From Pyramidobacter piscolens (GTDB taxonomy: Bacteria; Synergistota; Synergistia; Synergistales; Dethiosulfovibrionaceae), in contig SFDM01000029.1 of the NCBI GenBank assembly GCA_004558205.1, forward strand, positions 1 through 64,000: DNA of 64,000 bases, given 5' to 3'. Within the stretch, counting starts at the first letter, position 1, and each line of letters opens with the position of its first letter. Under the pieces are notes generated by a model. That model saw only the letters and a program-made list of their open reading frames with translations, was not told the DNA's origin and searched no databases. The translations under genes were made by a program, and so were the position numbers. Shown here in pieces: positions 16,929-25,287 of the stretch.

Positions 16929-17708
16929 GTGCGTAAAAAACTCAGCCTCCTCGCTCTGGCGCTTTTCCTGGCCATGCCCGCCGCGGCGTCGCCTTTACGG
17001 GTTGGCGCGACGCCCGTGCCCGCCGCCGAAATACTCGAGTTCGCCGCCCCGCTTCTGAAAGAGCGCGAAAAGGTGGACCTGGAAGTGGTGGAGTTCACCG
17101 ATTTCGTGACGCCCAACGTGGCCCTTGAAGACGGAGACCTGCACGCCAATATGTATCAGCATCTGCCCTACCTCGCCAACTACAACAAAGGGCACGGCGA
17201 CAATCTGCGCGCCCTGGAGAGCGTCTACATCGTCCCCATGGGCATTTACTCGAAAAAACTGAAAAAACTTTCCGCGCTGCCGAAGGGGGCTCTCGTAGCC
17301 CTTCCCAGCGATCCCACCAACGGCGGCCGCGCGCTGCTCCTGCTTGAATCGCAGGGCATCATCAAGCTCGAAAAGGGAGCGGGACTGGCGGCCACGGAGA
17401 TGGACATCGCCGAAAACCCTCTGGGGCTCTCCTTCAAAGCCATGGAGGCGGCTCAGCTCCCCCGCGCCTTAGCCGACGTGGACATGGCCGTGATCAACGG
17501 CAACTACGCGCTCCAGGCCGGACTCCGCCCGCTGGAAGATTCCCTGCTTCTCGAGGGCGGCGCGTCGCCCTATGCCGTCCACGTGGTGATCCGCGCCTCC
17601 GATCCTGTTTCGCCTGAAGTGGAAGCGCTCCAGCGTATTTTAAGAAGCGATGAAGTTAAAAAATTCATCACCGAAAAATACAAAGGCGGAGCCATCGCTG
17701 CTTTTTGA
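16929..17708 (+). CDS. MetQ/NlpA-family binding protein (second copy)
   Basis: 259 residues, clearly homologous to the preceding MetQ: same order of motifs EFTDFVTPN, ANMYQHLPYL, LPSDPTNGGRALLLL, AVINGNYALQAGL. Signal peptide MRKKLSLLALALFLAMPAAA, no lipobox Cys. GTG start at 16929 only 15 nt after the upstream stop; the G10 tract supplies the purine-rich ribosome site. Probably an in-place duplication giving a second specificity (another amino acid or methionine form) for one MetNI pump. A strong terminator follows. Confidence 0.9.
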   Translation: MRKKLSLLALALFLAMPAAASPLRVGATPVPAAEILEFAAPLLKEREKVDLEVVEFTDFVTPNVALEDGDLHANMYQHLPYLANYNKGHGDNLRALESVYIVPMGIYSKKLKKLSALPKGALVALPSDPTNGGRALLLLESQGIIKLEKGAGLAATEMDIAENPLGLSFKAMEAAQLPRALADVDMAVINGNYALQAGLRPLEDSLLLEGGASPYAVHVVIRASDPVSPEVEALQRILRSDEVKKFITEKYKGGAIAAF

Positions 17709-17750
17709 CTTTTAAGGCAAAATTTCATCAATATCACTGAATAATAATGA

Positions 17751-17795
17751 AAACAGCCCTCTGGTTCTCATACAGAGGGCTGTTTATTGTATTTT
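17751..17795 (+). terminator. Terminator of metNIQQ
   Basis: 13-bp perfect stem AAACAGCCCTCTG (17751-17763) and CAGAGGGCTGTTT (17773-17785), then a T-rich tail. Confidence 0.9.
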
Positions 17796-17831
17796 TAATA
17801 AAAATATGTCGTGTTTTTTGCGCCTTGGCCC

Positions 17832-17860
17832 TTTTCATAACCCGGAGAATATGCTAGCAT
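17832..17860 (+). promoter_or_regulatory. Probable promoter of the abgT-like gene
   Basis: TTTTCA (17832-17837), 17-bp spacer, TAGCAT (17855-17860). An alternative -10 TATGCT overlaps at 17850-17855. Confidence 0.4.
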
Positions 17861-17943
17861 AGCCCATGTGCATATCGCCGGAGAGACGATGTGTTCTGTA
17901 TGAGCGTTTATGTTTCACAAATTTTTTTTAGGAGGGAACATCT

Positions 17944-19518
17944 ATGCAAACCGCAGAAACAAAGAAAGTAACAGGTTTCATGCGCTTCATCAACTGGGTT
18001 GAGATCGTTGGCAACAAACTGCCCCATCCTTTCTGGCTGTTCGTCTACCTTTCGATCATCGTCGTGGTCCTTTCCCATTTCCTTGCCGAAGCCGGGACTT
18101 CGGTGACCTACATGGCCGCGGGACGCGGCGGCGCCGCCGGCGCCATGAAGACCGTCAACGTCCTCAACCTGATGAGCTACGACGCTATGAGAAAGTTCAT
18201 GGCCGACTTCGTCAAGACCTACATCAACTTCGCGCCTCTGGGACTGATCATGGTCATGACATTGGGCATCGCGCTGCTTGAGCAGAGCGGCCTGATTTCC
18301 GCCTTTATGCGCAAGGCCATTCTGGGCGCTCCCAGCTGGGCCGTCACAGCCACGCTCGCGGTGATCGGCATCAACGCCAACTTGGCTTCCGACGCCGGCA
18401 TCATCTTCACGCCCGCGATCGGCGCCGCCGTGTACAAGGCTCTGGGACGAAACCCCTGGGTCGGCATCGCGACGGGGTTCGCAGCCGGATGCGGCGGATT
18501 CACGGCCAACTTCTTCGTGGCGGGTACCGACGCTCTTCTGGCCGGCATCACCGAATCGGCCTGCAAGGGCATGGGGATCGTGGCCCCCACGCACATCCTG
18601 ATTAACTGGTACTTCCTGATCGCTTCCACCTTCATCCTGACCTTCGCCACCACCTGGGTCACCGAGAAGTTCACCGTCAAGCACCTGGGCGACAGCATCG
18701 AGCCTATGGACACCGAAGCCCTGGCCAAGCACGCCGTCAACACCGACGAAAAGCGCGGCCTCCGCTGCGCCGGCGTCATGGCCCTGCTTCTCATCGGTCT
18801 GCTGCTGTACATGACCATCCCCGCCGGTTCCTTCTTCCGCAACCCCTCGACCGGGACCATCGTCCCCACTTCGCCTCTCCTCAGCGGGATCATCGCCGTG
18901 CTGTTCTTCTTCTTCTTCTTTGTGGGCATCGCCTACGGCGTGGGTGCCAAGACCATCAAGAGCATGAGCGACGTGCCGAAACTCATGCAGAAGGGCCTTA
19001 CCGGCGGCATCAGCTTCCTGGTCGTCGTGCTCCCCGCCTCCATGTTCGTTCAGCTCTTCGCCAGCAGCAACCTGACCACGGTTTTGGCGGTTAAGGGCGG
19101 CGAGTGGCTCAAGGCCATGAACCTGGGCGGCATCCCTCTGCTTCTGATGTTCATCCTCTTTGTGTGCTTCATCAACCTGTTCATGATCTCCGGCTCGGCC
19201 AAGTGGCTCATCCTGGCTCCCATCTTCGTGCCCATGTTCTCCGTGGTCGGCTTCAGCCCCGCTCTGACCCAGATGGCCTACCGCATCGGCGACAGCTCCA
19301 CCAACATCATCTCGCCGCTGTCCTACTACCTGCCGGTCATCATCGGCCTGCTCGAGCAGTATCGCCCCGAAGGCAACGATCAAAAGGTCGGTATCGGCAC
19401 CGTCATCTCCATGGCCATGCCCTACTCCATGGCCTACGTGGTCTGCTTCTCCGTCCAGATCGTCATCTGGTACCTGCTGGGCCTGCCTCTGGGACCCGCC
19501 ACACCCTGCGTGATGTAA
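17944..19518 (+). CDS. abgT: AbgT-family transporter
   Basis: Inner-membrane carrier of the AbgT family, which imports p-aminobenzoyl-glutamate in E. coli; some members export sulfonamides. 524 residues, about 11-12 hydrophobic segments. Family landmarks: PHPFWLFVYLS near the N-terminus, NANLASDAGIIFTPAIGA, and the C-terminal RIGDSSTNIISPLSYYLP. AGGAGG precedes the ATG. Monocistronic, with terminators on both sides. Co-localisation with an AbgA-like hydrolase argues for uptake of aroyl-amino-acid conjugates, but the true substrate is open. Confidence 0.92.
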   Translation: MQTAETKKVTGFMRFINWVEIVGNKLPHPFWLFVYLSIIVVVLSHFLAEAGTSVTYMAAGRGGAAGAMKTVNVLNLMSYDAMRKFMADFVKTYINFAPLGLIMVMTLGIALLEQSGLISAFMRKAILGAPSWAVTATLAVIGINANLASDAGIIFTPAIGAAVYKALGRNPWVGIATGFAAGCGGFTANFFVAGTDALLAGITESACKGMGIVAPTHILINWYFLIASTFILTFATTWVTEKFTVKHLGDSIEPMDTEALAKHAVNTDEKRGLRCAGVMALLLIGLLLYMTIPAGSFFRNPSTGTIVPTSPLLSGIIAVLFFFFFFVGIAYGVGAKTIKSMSDVPKLMQKGLTGGISFLVVVLPASMFVQLFASSNLTTVLAVKGGEWLKAMNLGGIPLLLMFILFVCFINLFMISGSAKWLILAPIFVPMFSVVGFSPALTQMAYRIGDSSTNIISPLSYYLPVIIGLLEQYRPEGNDQKVGIGTVISMAMPYSMAYVVCFSVQIVIWYLLGLPLGPATPCVM

Positions 19519-19545
19519 TAACGCCGCTGCGTCGGATTGTCAAAG

Positions 19546-19612
19546 AAGCTGTAAAAACAGAAAGGCCTCACAGGCGTCATGCCTACGGGGCCCTTCTGTT
19601 TTTTTACAGCTT
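19546..19612. terminator. Bidirectional terminator between abgT and mutT
   Basis: Long stem: AAGCTGTAAAAACAGAAAGG on the left pairs with CCCTTCTGTTTTTTTACAG on the right, with A- and T-runs serving both strands. The right arm overlaps the mutT 3' end. Confidence 0.8.
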
Positions 19613-20017
19613 TTTTTTCCGAGCCGGCTCCGACGCCAGCATTTTGATGATATCCTCGTCGGCCGGGCAGAAAGGATAATCTGGAAGGTCCTCGTTCCTG
19701 ACCCATTTCATGTCGTTATGCACGTCCATTTTCAGCGTGCCGCCGGCGATGCGGGCGTTGAAAAAATTGAAGTGGATCGTCCTGTCGGGATAGGCGTAAG
19801 TCGTCTCGGCGTACAGCCCTTCCAGCGCGATCTCGATCTCAAGCTCTTCCCGGCATTCGCGGATCAGGCACTCCTCCATGGTCTCGCCCGTTTCGCGCTT
19901 TCCTCCGGGAAACTCCCACAAAAAAGCGCAGTTTCCGCCCTCGCCGCGCTGGCAGATCAGGATCCGGCCCTGATCGTCCCGTAAAATGGCGGCTGCCACG
20001 TCAATCATCGTCATCAC
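19604..20017 (-). CDS. mutT: MutT-type Nudix hydrolase
   Basis: Probably hydrolyses 8-oxo-dGTP to limit A:T to C:G transversions. 137 residues. Nudix box visible as GGKRETGETMEECLIRECRE then ELEIE; the usual penultimate Gly is Glu, as in several MutT proteins. N-terminal VAAAILRDDQGRILICQR strand is typical. Convergent with abgT, sharing a terminator. A basic tail (ARKKKL) ends the protein. Confidence 0.88.
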   Translation of the reverse strand: MMTMIDVAAAILRDDQGRILICQRGEGGNCAFLWEFPGGKRETGETMEECLIRECREELEIEIALEGLYAETTYAYPDRTIHFNFFNARIAGGTLKMDVHNDMKWVRNEDLPDYPFCPADEDIIKMLASEPARKKKL

Positions 20018-20209
20018 TCCACCTTTTTGAATTTTTACCGGCCCTATTGTACCAAAGAGGAGGCGTCCTGGGGAGAGCCATGGCGCCGCGAAGGGGCGGC
20101 GTCAGAAAGATTTTCCGTTTTTCTGAAATTTCCACGGGAAAAAGCGCCCGTTCTAGTGTATGATTGTTCCAGTTTTGTCCTTATCACTTTGATTACGGGA
20201 GGCTCTTAT

Positions 20210-21754
20210 ATGGCTGAACCATCTTCGTCATGCCTCGTGCAGATGCGGGGCATCACCAAGGCTTTTATGGGCAAGAAAGCCAACGACGCGGTCGACCTGG
20301 ACCTTCACGCCGGGGAGGTGCTGGCGCTTCTGGGGGAGAATGGCGCCGGCAAGTCGACGCTGATGAACGTCCTGTCGGGAATCTACACTCCCGATGCCGG
20401 CGAAATCCTAGTCGGCGGAACGCCTGTCCGATTCCGATCGCCCCACGACGCGATCGCCGCGGGAATCGGCATGGTGCATCAGCATTTTATGCTCGTCCCC
20501 AGCCAGACGGTCTGGGAGAATATGGTGCTGGGCATGGACCTGCCCGTGATCCTGCCGAGAAAAAAGATCATCGCCGAAATTCAGAGAATTTCTTCTCTTT
20601 ATGGGCTTGAAGTGGATCCGGAAGCCTGCGTCTGGCAGCTTTCCATCGGCGAGCAGCAGCGCGTGGCCATTTTGAAGGCGCTGTACCGCAACGCCCGCGT
20701 GCTGATTCTCGACGAACCCACGGCAGTGCTGACGCCCCAGGAGGCGGAGAAGCTGTTCGACACCATCCGCCGGATGACCCGCGAAGGCCGCGGCGTGATC
20801 TTCATCTCCCACAAGCTGGACGAGATTCTGGAACTGTCCCGGCGCATCGCCGTGCTTCGCCGGGGGCGCCTGGTGGGGGCTCTCGAAACGGCGCGCACCA
20901 CCAAGGAGGAAATCGCCGAACTGATGGTGGGCTCCAGGATGAATCTGAACATCGAAAAGAAGCGCCTCGCTCCCGGGCCTGTAGTCCAGGAGCTCAGCAA
21001 CGTGGGCGTGATCAACGACCGGGGGCTCTGGGAGCTGCGGCACGTCTCACTGCGGCTTCACGAGGGAGAAATCCTGGGGCTGGCGGGCGTGTCGGGCAAC
21101 GGGCAGACGGCGCTCTGCCAGGCCATGGCGGGGCTGTGCCCCCTGAACGAAGGGACGATTGCCGTGGACGGCGAGGACTTCACCCATAGGGAACCCCGCG
21201 CCTTCATCAACAAGGGGATCCGCTACATCCCCGCCGACCGGAAGGGCGAAGGCATGGTGGGCAACATGGACGTGACGGAGAACTCCATGCTCAAGCGCTA
21301 CTGGACGCCCTCGGCCACAAAGGGGCAGTTCGGACTGAACATCAACTGGAAGGCCATGAAGGAGCACGCCAAAAACATCGTGCGCCAGTTCAGCGTGGAC
21401 ACGCCGTCCATCGCCAACCCCGTGCGCAACCTCTCGGGCGGCAACCTGCAGAAGCTCATGCTGGGACGGGAGCTCAGCGACCCACACCGCGTGCTTCTGG
21501 CCATGAACCCCACCTGGGGGCTCGACGTGGCGGCAACCCGTTTTGTGCGCGAACAGATCCTGGCGGCGCGCGACGCCGGAACGGCGGTCTTTTTGGTGTC
21601 GGAAGACCTGGAGGAGCTGGCGGCGCTCTGCGACCGCCTGGCGGTAATTTACCGCGGCCAGATCACGGGGATTATCAACGATCCCCAGTCTGCCAGCTTC
21701 GAGACGATCGGCCTGCTGATGGCAGGCGCCCATGACGAAGGGTGGGGTGAATGA
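20210..21754 (+). CDS. Nucleoside-type ABC transporter, double ATPase
   Basis: Two fused nucleotide-binding domains as in simple-sugar and nucleoside (BMP-type) importers. 514 residues. First domain is active-looking: Walker A LLGENGAGKST, signature LSIGEQQR, Walker B VLILDEPTAVL. Second domain is degenerate: GVSGNGQTA, LSGGNLQK, and LLAMNPTWGLD lacking the catalytic Glu, which is normal for this family. Start: GGGAGG (20197-20202) is 7 nt before ATG at 20210. 4-nt overlap with the next permease gene. No substrate-binding protein gene is nearby. Confidence 0.9.
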   Translation: MAEPSSSCLVQMRGITKAFMGKKANDAVDLDLHAGEVLALLGENGAGKSTLMNVLSGIYTPDAGEILVGGTPVRFRSPHDAIAAGIGMVHQHFMLVPSQTVWENMVLGMDLPVILPRKKIIAEIQRISSLYGLEVDPEACVWQLSIGEQQRVAILKALYRNARVLILDEPTAVLTPQEAEKLFDTIRRMTREGRGVIFISHKLDEILELSRRIAVLRRGRLVGALETARTTKEEIAELMVGSRMNLNIEKKRLAPGPVVQELSNVGVINDRGLWELRHVSLRLHEGEILGLAGVSGNGQTALCQAMAGLCPLNEGTIAVDGEDFTHREPRAFINKGIRYIPADRKGEGMVGNMDVTENSMLKRYWTPSATKGQFGLNINWKAMKEHAKNIVRQFSVDTPSIANPVRNLSGGNLQKLMLGRELSDPHRVLLAMNPTWGLDVAATRFVREQILAARDAGTAVFLVSEDLEELAALCDRLAVIYRGQITGIINDPQSASFETIGLLMAGAHDEGWGE

Positions 21755-22812
21755 TGCGCATGGAAAAAAGAAGCGCCTGTTCCTGGCAGGTCAGCCTGAC
21801 GGTCTCGTTCTGCTCCATCGCGGCGGCGCTGGCGGTCAGTGCCGTCTTCCTGAAGTGCATGGGCATCGCTCCGGCGGAAGCCTTTTACGAGATGGCCTTC
21901 TCGGCCTTCGGCGACGGCTACGGCCTCTCGGAAACCCTGACGAAAGCCATTCCCCTGGTGATCAGCGCCGTCGCGCTGATCCTCTGCTACAGGATGCTGG
22001 TGTGGAACATCGGAGCCGAAGGACAGATCATGGCCGGAGCCCTGGCGGCCACAGCCATGGTCCGCTGGTTCCCCTCGGACAGCGCCTTCGTCATGCTGGC
22101 GCTGATGATCCTGGCAGCCATTCTGGCCGGCGCCTTTTGGGCCCTGATCTCGGGATTCATGCGGGCACGGTGGAATGTGAACGAAATCATCACCACGCTG
22201 ATGCTGAACTACATCGCGGTGAACCTGAAAAACTTTTTCGTCTACGGCCCCTGGCGCGACCCCACGGCGCTGGGCTTTCCGATGACGGCCCCTTTCCCGG
22301 GATCGGCGATTCTGAGCGAGATCGGATTTGGCCGCGTCTACTCCGCGGTCTGGCTGATCATCGCGTTCCCGATCCTGGCGTGGTGGATCCTCAGCTATAC
22401 GCGCTGGGGCTATGAAATTCGGGTCGTGGGCGAGAACCCACGCGCCGCCCGTTTCGCGGGAATCAACGACATGAAAAACCTCCTGCTGGTGATGCTCGTC
22501 TCCGGCGGCCTCTGCGGCCTCTGCGGATTCGTGGAGATGGCAGGAATCCAGCACCGCCTTCAGGCCGGCTACAGCACGGCCTACGGTTTTACGGCGGTCA
22601 TCGTGGCATGGCTTTCCAACCTGAATCCCCTGCTCACGCCCTTCGTGGCCATGCTCATGGGCGGCCTGCTGGTCGGCGGGGAATCGCTGCAGATCGTCAT
22701 GGGGCTGCCCGTGGCCGGCGTCCAGATCATTCAGGGGTTCATCCTGCTGTTCGTCATCGCGGGAGAATTCTTTAAACGCTATCGCATGGTGCTGCGCAGG
22801 GAGGCGCGCTGA
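21751..22812 (+). CDS. Nucleoside-type ABC transporter permease 1
   Basis: 353-residue permease of the branched-chain amino acid/ribose-type fold. About eight to ten hydrophobic helices; ends with basic RYRMVLRREAR. Landmarks YRMLVWNIGAEGQIMAGA and EIITTLMLNYIAVNL match the first permease of BMP-type nucleoside importers (NupP/YufP-like). ATG overlaps the ATPase stop. Confidence 0.88.
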   Translation: MMRMEKRSACSWQVSLTVSFCSIAAALAVSAVFLKCMGIAPAEAFYEMAFSAFGDGYGLSETLTKAIPLVISAVALILCYRMLVWNIGAEGQIMAGALAATAMVRWFPSDSAFVMLALMILAAILAGAFWALISGFMRARWNVNEIITTLMLNYIAVNLKNFFVYGPWRDPTALGFPMTAPFPGSAILSEIGFGRVYSAVWLIIAFPILAWWILSYTRWGYEIRVVGENPRAARFAGINDMKNLLLVMLVSGGLCGLCGFVEMAGIQHRLQAGYSTAYGFTAVIVAWLSNLNPLLTPFVAMLMGGLLVGGESLQIVMGLPVAGVQIIQGFILLFVIAGEFFKRYRMVLRREAR

Positions 22813-22814
22813 TT

Positions 22815-23750
22815 ATGGACATGGAACTGATGATCACCATCTTCTCGGCGGCGGTCCGAAGCGGTACGCCGATCCTTTACGGCACCCTCGGCGAAATTCT
22901 CACCGAAAAAAGCGGCGTCCAAAACCTGGGCCTTGAAGGCCTGATGCTGATGGGAGCGCTCTCAGGCTTTGCCGTCACCTACAGCACGGGCTCGCCCTGG
23001 CTGGGCGTGCTGGCTGGATTCTGCGCCGGTGCGGCGCTGGCGGCGATCCACGCCTTCGTGTCCGTCACGCTGGGCGCCAACCAGGTTGTCAGCGGCCTGG
23101 CGCTGACCATGCTCGGCACCGGCGCCAGCGCCCTGCTGGGCAACAGGTTCGTCGGAGAGACCATCACGGGGCTTCAGACGGTCAAAATCCCACTGCTCGG
23201 AGACCTCCCCGTCCTGGGGCCGATCTTGTTCCAGCACGACGCACTGGTCTACCTCTCCTATTTCCTGACGGCCTTTTTGTGCTGGTACATCTGGCGCACC
23301 CGCATGGGGTTGAATCTCCGCGCCGTGGGCGACGCGCCGCGCGCCGCCGACAGCGTGGGCATCGGCGTGGCGAAGCTGCGCTACCTCTATACGCTCTTGG
23401 GCGGCGGCATCGTGGCTCTGGGCGGCGCTTACATGTCCATATCCTACAGCCATATGTGGTCTGAAGGCATGACGGCCGGGCGCGGCTGGATCGCCGTGGC
23501 TCTCGTGATCTTCGCGATTTGGCATCCCGCGCGGGCCATGTTCGGCGCCTACCTTTTCGGCGGCGTGGAGGCCTGCCAGCTGAGGATCCAGGCCGTCGGC
23601 ACGGTCATTCCGGCGCCGCTGCTCCTCATGCTGCCCTACGCCTTGACGATCCTGGTCCTGCTGGCCATCTCCATCAGCAAGGGCAAGGGCGTCTCTCTGG
23701 GCGCCCCTCACGCTCTGAGCGTTCCCTACTACAGGGAAGAACGAGAGTAA
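22815..23750 (+). CDS. Nucleoside-type ABC transporter permease 2
   Basis: 311-residue partner permease (NupQ/YufQ-like). Landmarks: TPILYGTLGEILTEKSGVQN and NLGLEGLMLMGA at the N-terminus, LGANQVVSGLALTMLGTG mid-protein, and GLNLRAVGDAPRAADSVGI. Starts 2 nt after the first permease stop. Completes an ATPase-permease-permease cassette closed by a terminator. Substrate is likely a nucleoside or purine by family analogy. Confidence 0.88.
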   Translation: MDMELMITIFSAAVRSGTPILYGTLGEILTEKSGVQNLGLEGLMLMGALSGFAVTYSTGSPWLGVLAGFCAGAALAAIHAFVSVTLGANQVVSGLALTMLGTGASALLGNRFVGETITGLQTVKIPLLGDLPVLGPILFQHDALVYLSYFLTAFLCWYIWRTRMGLNLRAVGDAPRAADSVGIGVAKLRYLYTLLGGGIVALGGAYMSISYSHMWSEGMTAGRGWIAVALVIFAIWHPARAMFGAYLFGGVEACQLRIQAVGTVIPAPLLLMLPYALTILVLLAISISKGKGVSLGAPHALSVPYYREERE

Positions 23751-23751
23751 A

Positions 23752-23801
23752 AAAGACAGCCGCGCCCGGAAGTTCAAAACCTTCCAGACGCGGCTGTCTT
23801 T
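23752..23801 (+). terminator. Terminator after the ABC permeases
   Basis: Stem AAAGACAGCCGCG / CGCGGCTGTCTTT (right arm 23789-23801); the inner loop also pairs GGAAG with CTTCC. A-run and T-run on the flanks make it usable by both strands. Confidence 0.85.
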
Positions 23802-23829
23802 ACATTGCTATTTACCAGAGTGACGAAAG

Positions 23830-24021
23830 TCAAGGTCAAAAGATTTTCATCGCAAAAGCTGAACAGAAAGGGCGCAAAGGCCGCAAAGGAAAAGCAAAAC
23901 CCGAACCAATAACAAAAAAATACGAACCCGCATGATAATAATTATGTATTTTAATGAATTTCGTGACTTTATGAATCTTTAAGGTTTTCCTCTGCGATTC
24001 AATCTTTTGATCTTGCTTTTG
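23830..24021. repeat. Interspersed GCAAAGG palindrome, copy 2
   Basis: Left arm CAAGGTCAAAAGATTTTCAT with GCGCAAAGGCCGCAAAGG; AT-rich centre; right arm AAGGTTTTCCTCTGCG and AATCTTTTGATCTTGC. Fills the convergent gap between the ABC permease and iadA genes. Confidence 0.8.
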
Positions 24022-24065
24022 AACCGCCGCTCACGTCAGCAGCGCAGGGGGGCGGCAATTTACAG

Positions 24066-25205
24066 CTAGATCTCAAAAGTCCCCTTGGCCAGCACAACGC
24101 CGTCGCGCAGCATCAGGCGGCCCTTGCCGATCAATGTGCGGAGGCCAAGTTTTTCGTCAAGAATCATCACGTCGGCGTCAAAACCCTTTTCAATGCGTCC
24201 CTTGCCGGACAGGTTCAGCCATTTTGCCGGATTGGCGCTGGCCATGGCCAGGAGCTTCTCCAAGGGAACCGCGCCGCTTTCGGCGCATTGGGCCACCGCT
24301 TTCAGGATCGTGGCCGGGTCGCCCACCCCCATGCCGGCGAAGTTGCCGGCCGCGTCGAAGCGAGGCATGCTGCCGTTGCCGTCGGAGCTGAAACACACAC
24401 GCGACAGGTCTGCGCCGCCTTCGACGAACTGAGCCACCGCCGCAGGCGTCTTTTCATCGGCCGTGATGTCGGCCACGCCGCCCTCGTTCACCCACTTCAC
24501 AGCGTCGGCCAGCAGCGAATCGCAGCGGCTCACATGAGTGGGCATAAACTGGGTCAGAGGCACGTCGATACCGGCGACCGCCTGACGCAGAGGCTCCAAA
24601 CCGGCGGCCTCGCTGCCCATGTGGACGCAGACCACGCCGCGCTTCCCCGCCAGCATTCCCGAAACGCGGACTTCAGAGACCAGCGCGCGGATGCTTTCGA
24701 CCGAAGGGTGGGACGAACGGTGGTCAGAAAGGGCCATTTTGCAGCCAATGACCTTGTCGATCCAAGCGATGTCAGTCCCCACCTTGCCAGTGATCGTCGG
24801 ACCTGGAAGCTGATAAGCCCCTGTATAGATCCAGGTGCTCAGTCCTTCGATCTCGAGGGCACGGGACTTCTGGAGCAGCTCCACCAGAGAGCGCCCGTAG
24901 CCGTCGGTGCCCAGCAGCCCAACGGCCGACGTAATGCCAGCCTTGACGAAGGTGGAAAGCTGGGCCGGGGGCGTGCGGAAGTTAAATCCGCCCTCGCCGC
25001 CGGCGCCGCCGAAGTGGTTGTGATGGTCGATAATGCCGGGCGCGGCGACAGCCCCCTCGCAGTTGATCACCTCAAGGCCAGGAACCTTCACGTCCAGATC
25101 TTTCCCAATCTCGGCCACCTGGGCGCCCAGGATCAGCAGATCCGCTTCGCCCAAGTGTTCAGGAGCGTAGAGGTCAACGTTTTTCAGAAGCAAAGGATGA
25201 TTCAT
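24066..25205 (-). CDS. iadA: Isoaspartyl dipeptidase (beta-aspartyl peptidase), copy 1
   Basis: Cleaves beta-aspartyl (isoaspartyl) dipeptides formed by damage to Asn/Asp residues. M38 amidohydrolase fold, 379 residues. Metal ligands readable: H62/H64 in DHHNHFGGAGGEGG, carboxylated Lys156 in KVIGCKMALSDHRSS, His195 in VCVHMGSEAAG, His224 in FMPTHVSRCDS, and Asp275 in CFSSDGNGSMPR. The SDHRS and SSDGNGS segments are IadA hallmarks. It follows nhaC by 83 nt and shares its promoter. Confidence 0.92.
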   Translation of the reverse strand: MNHPLLLKNVDLYAPEHLGEADLLILGAQVAEIGKDLDVKVPGLEVINCEGAVAAPGIIDHHNHFGGAGGEGGFNFRTPPAQLSTFVKAGITSAVGLLGTDGYGRSLVELLQKSRALEIEGLSTWIYTGAYQLPGPTITGKVGTDIAWIDKVIGCKMALSDHRSSHPSVESIRALVSEVRVSGMLAGKRGVVCVHMGSEAAGLEPLRQAVAGIDVPLTQFMPTHVSRCDSLLADAVKWVNEGGVADITADEKTPAAVAQFVEGGADLSRVCFSSDGNGSMPRFDAAGNFAGMGVGDPATILKAVAQCAESGAVPLEKLLAMASANPAKWLNLSGKGRIEKGFDADVMILDEKLGLRTLIGKGRLMLRDGVVLAKGTFEI

Positions 25206-25287
25206 TCAAATCTCTCCATTCGATTTAATTTCAGACAAAGAGCGCAGGCCGGAGTATATAAATCGGCCTGCGCTGGCTTTCAGAAAT

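Noticed and set aside
17908..19383. 491-codon frame opposite abgT
   Set aside because: Asp/His/Gly/Gln-rich mirror of membrane-helix codons; abgT has a terminator, promoter and ribosome site.
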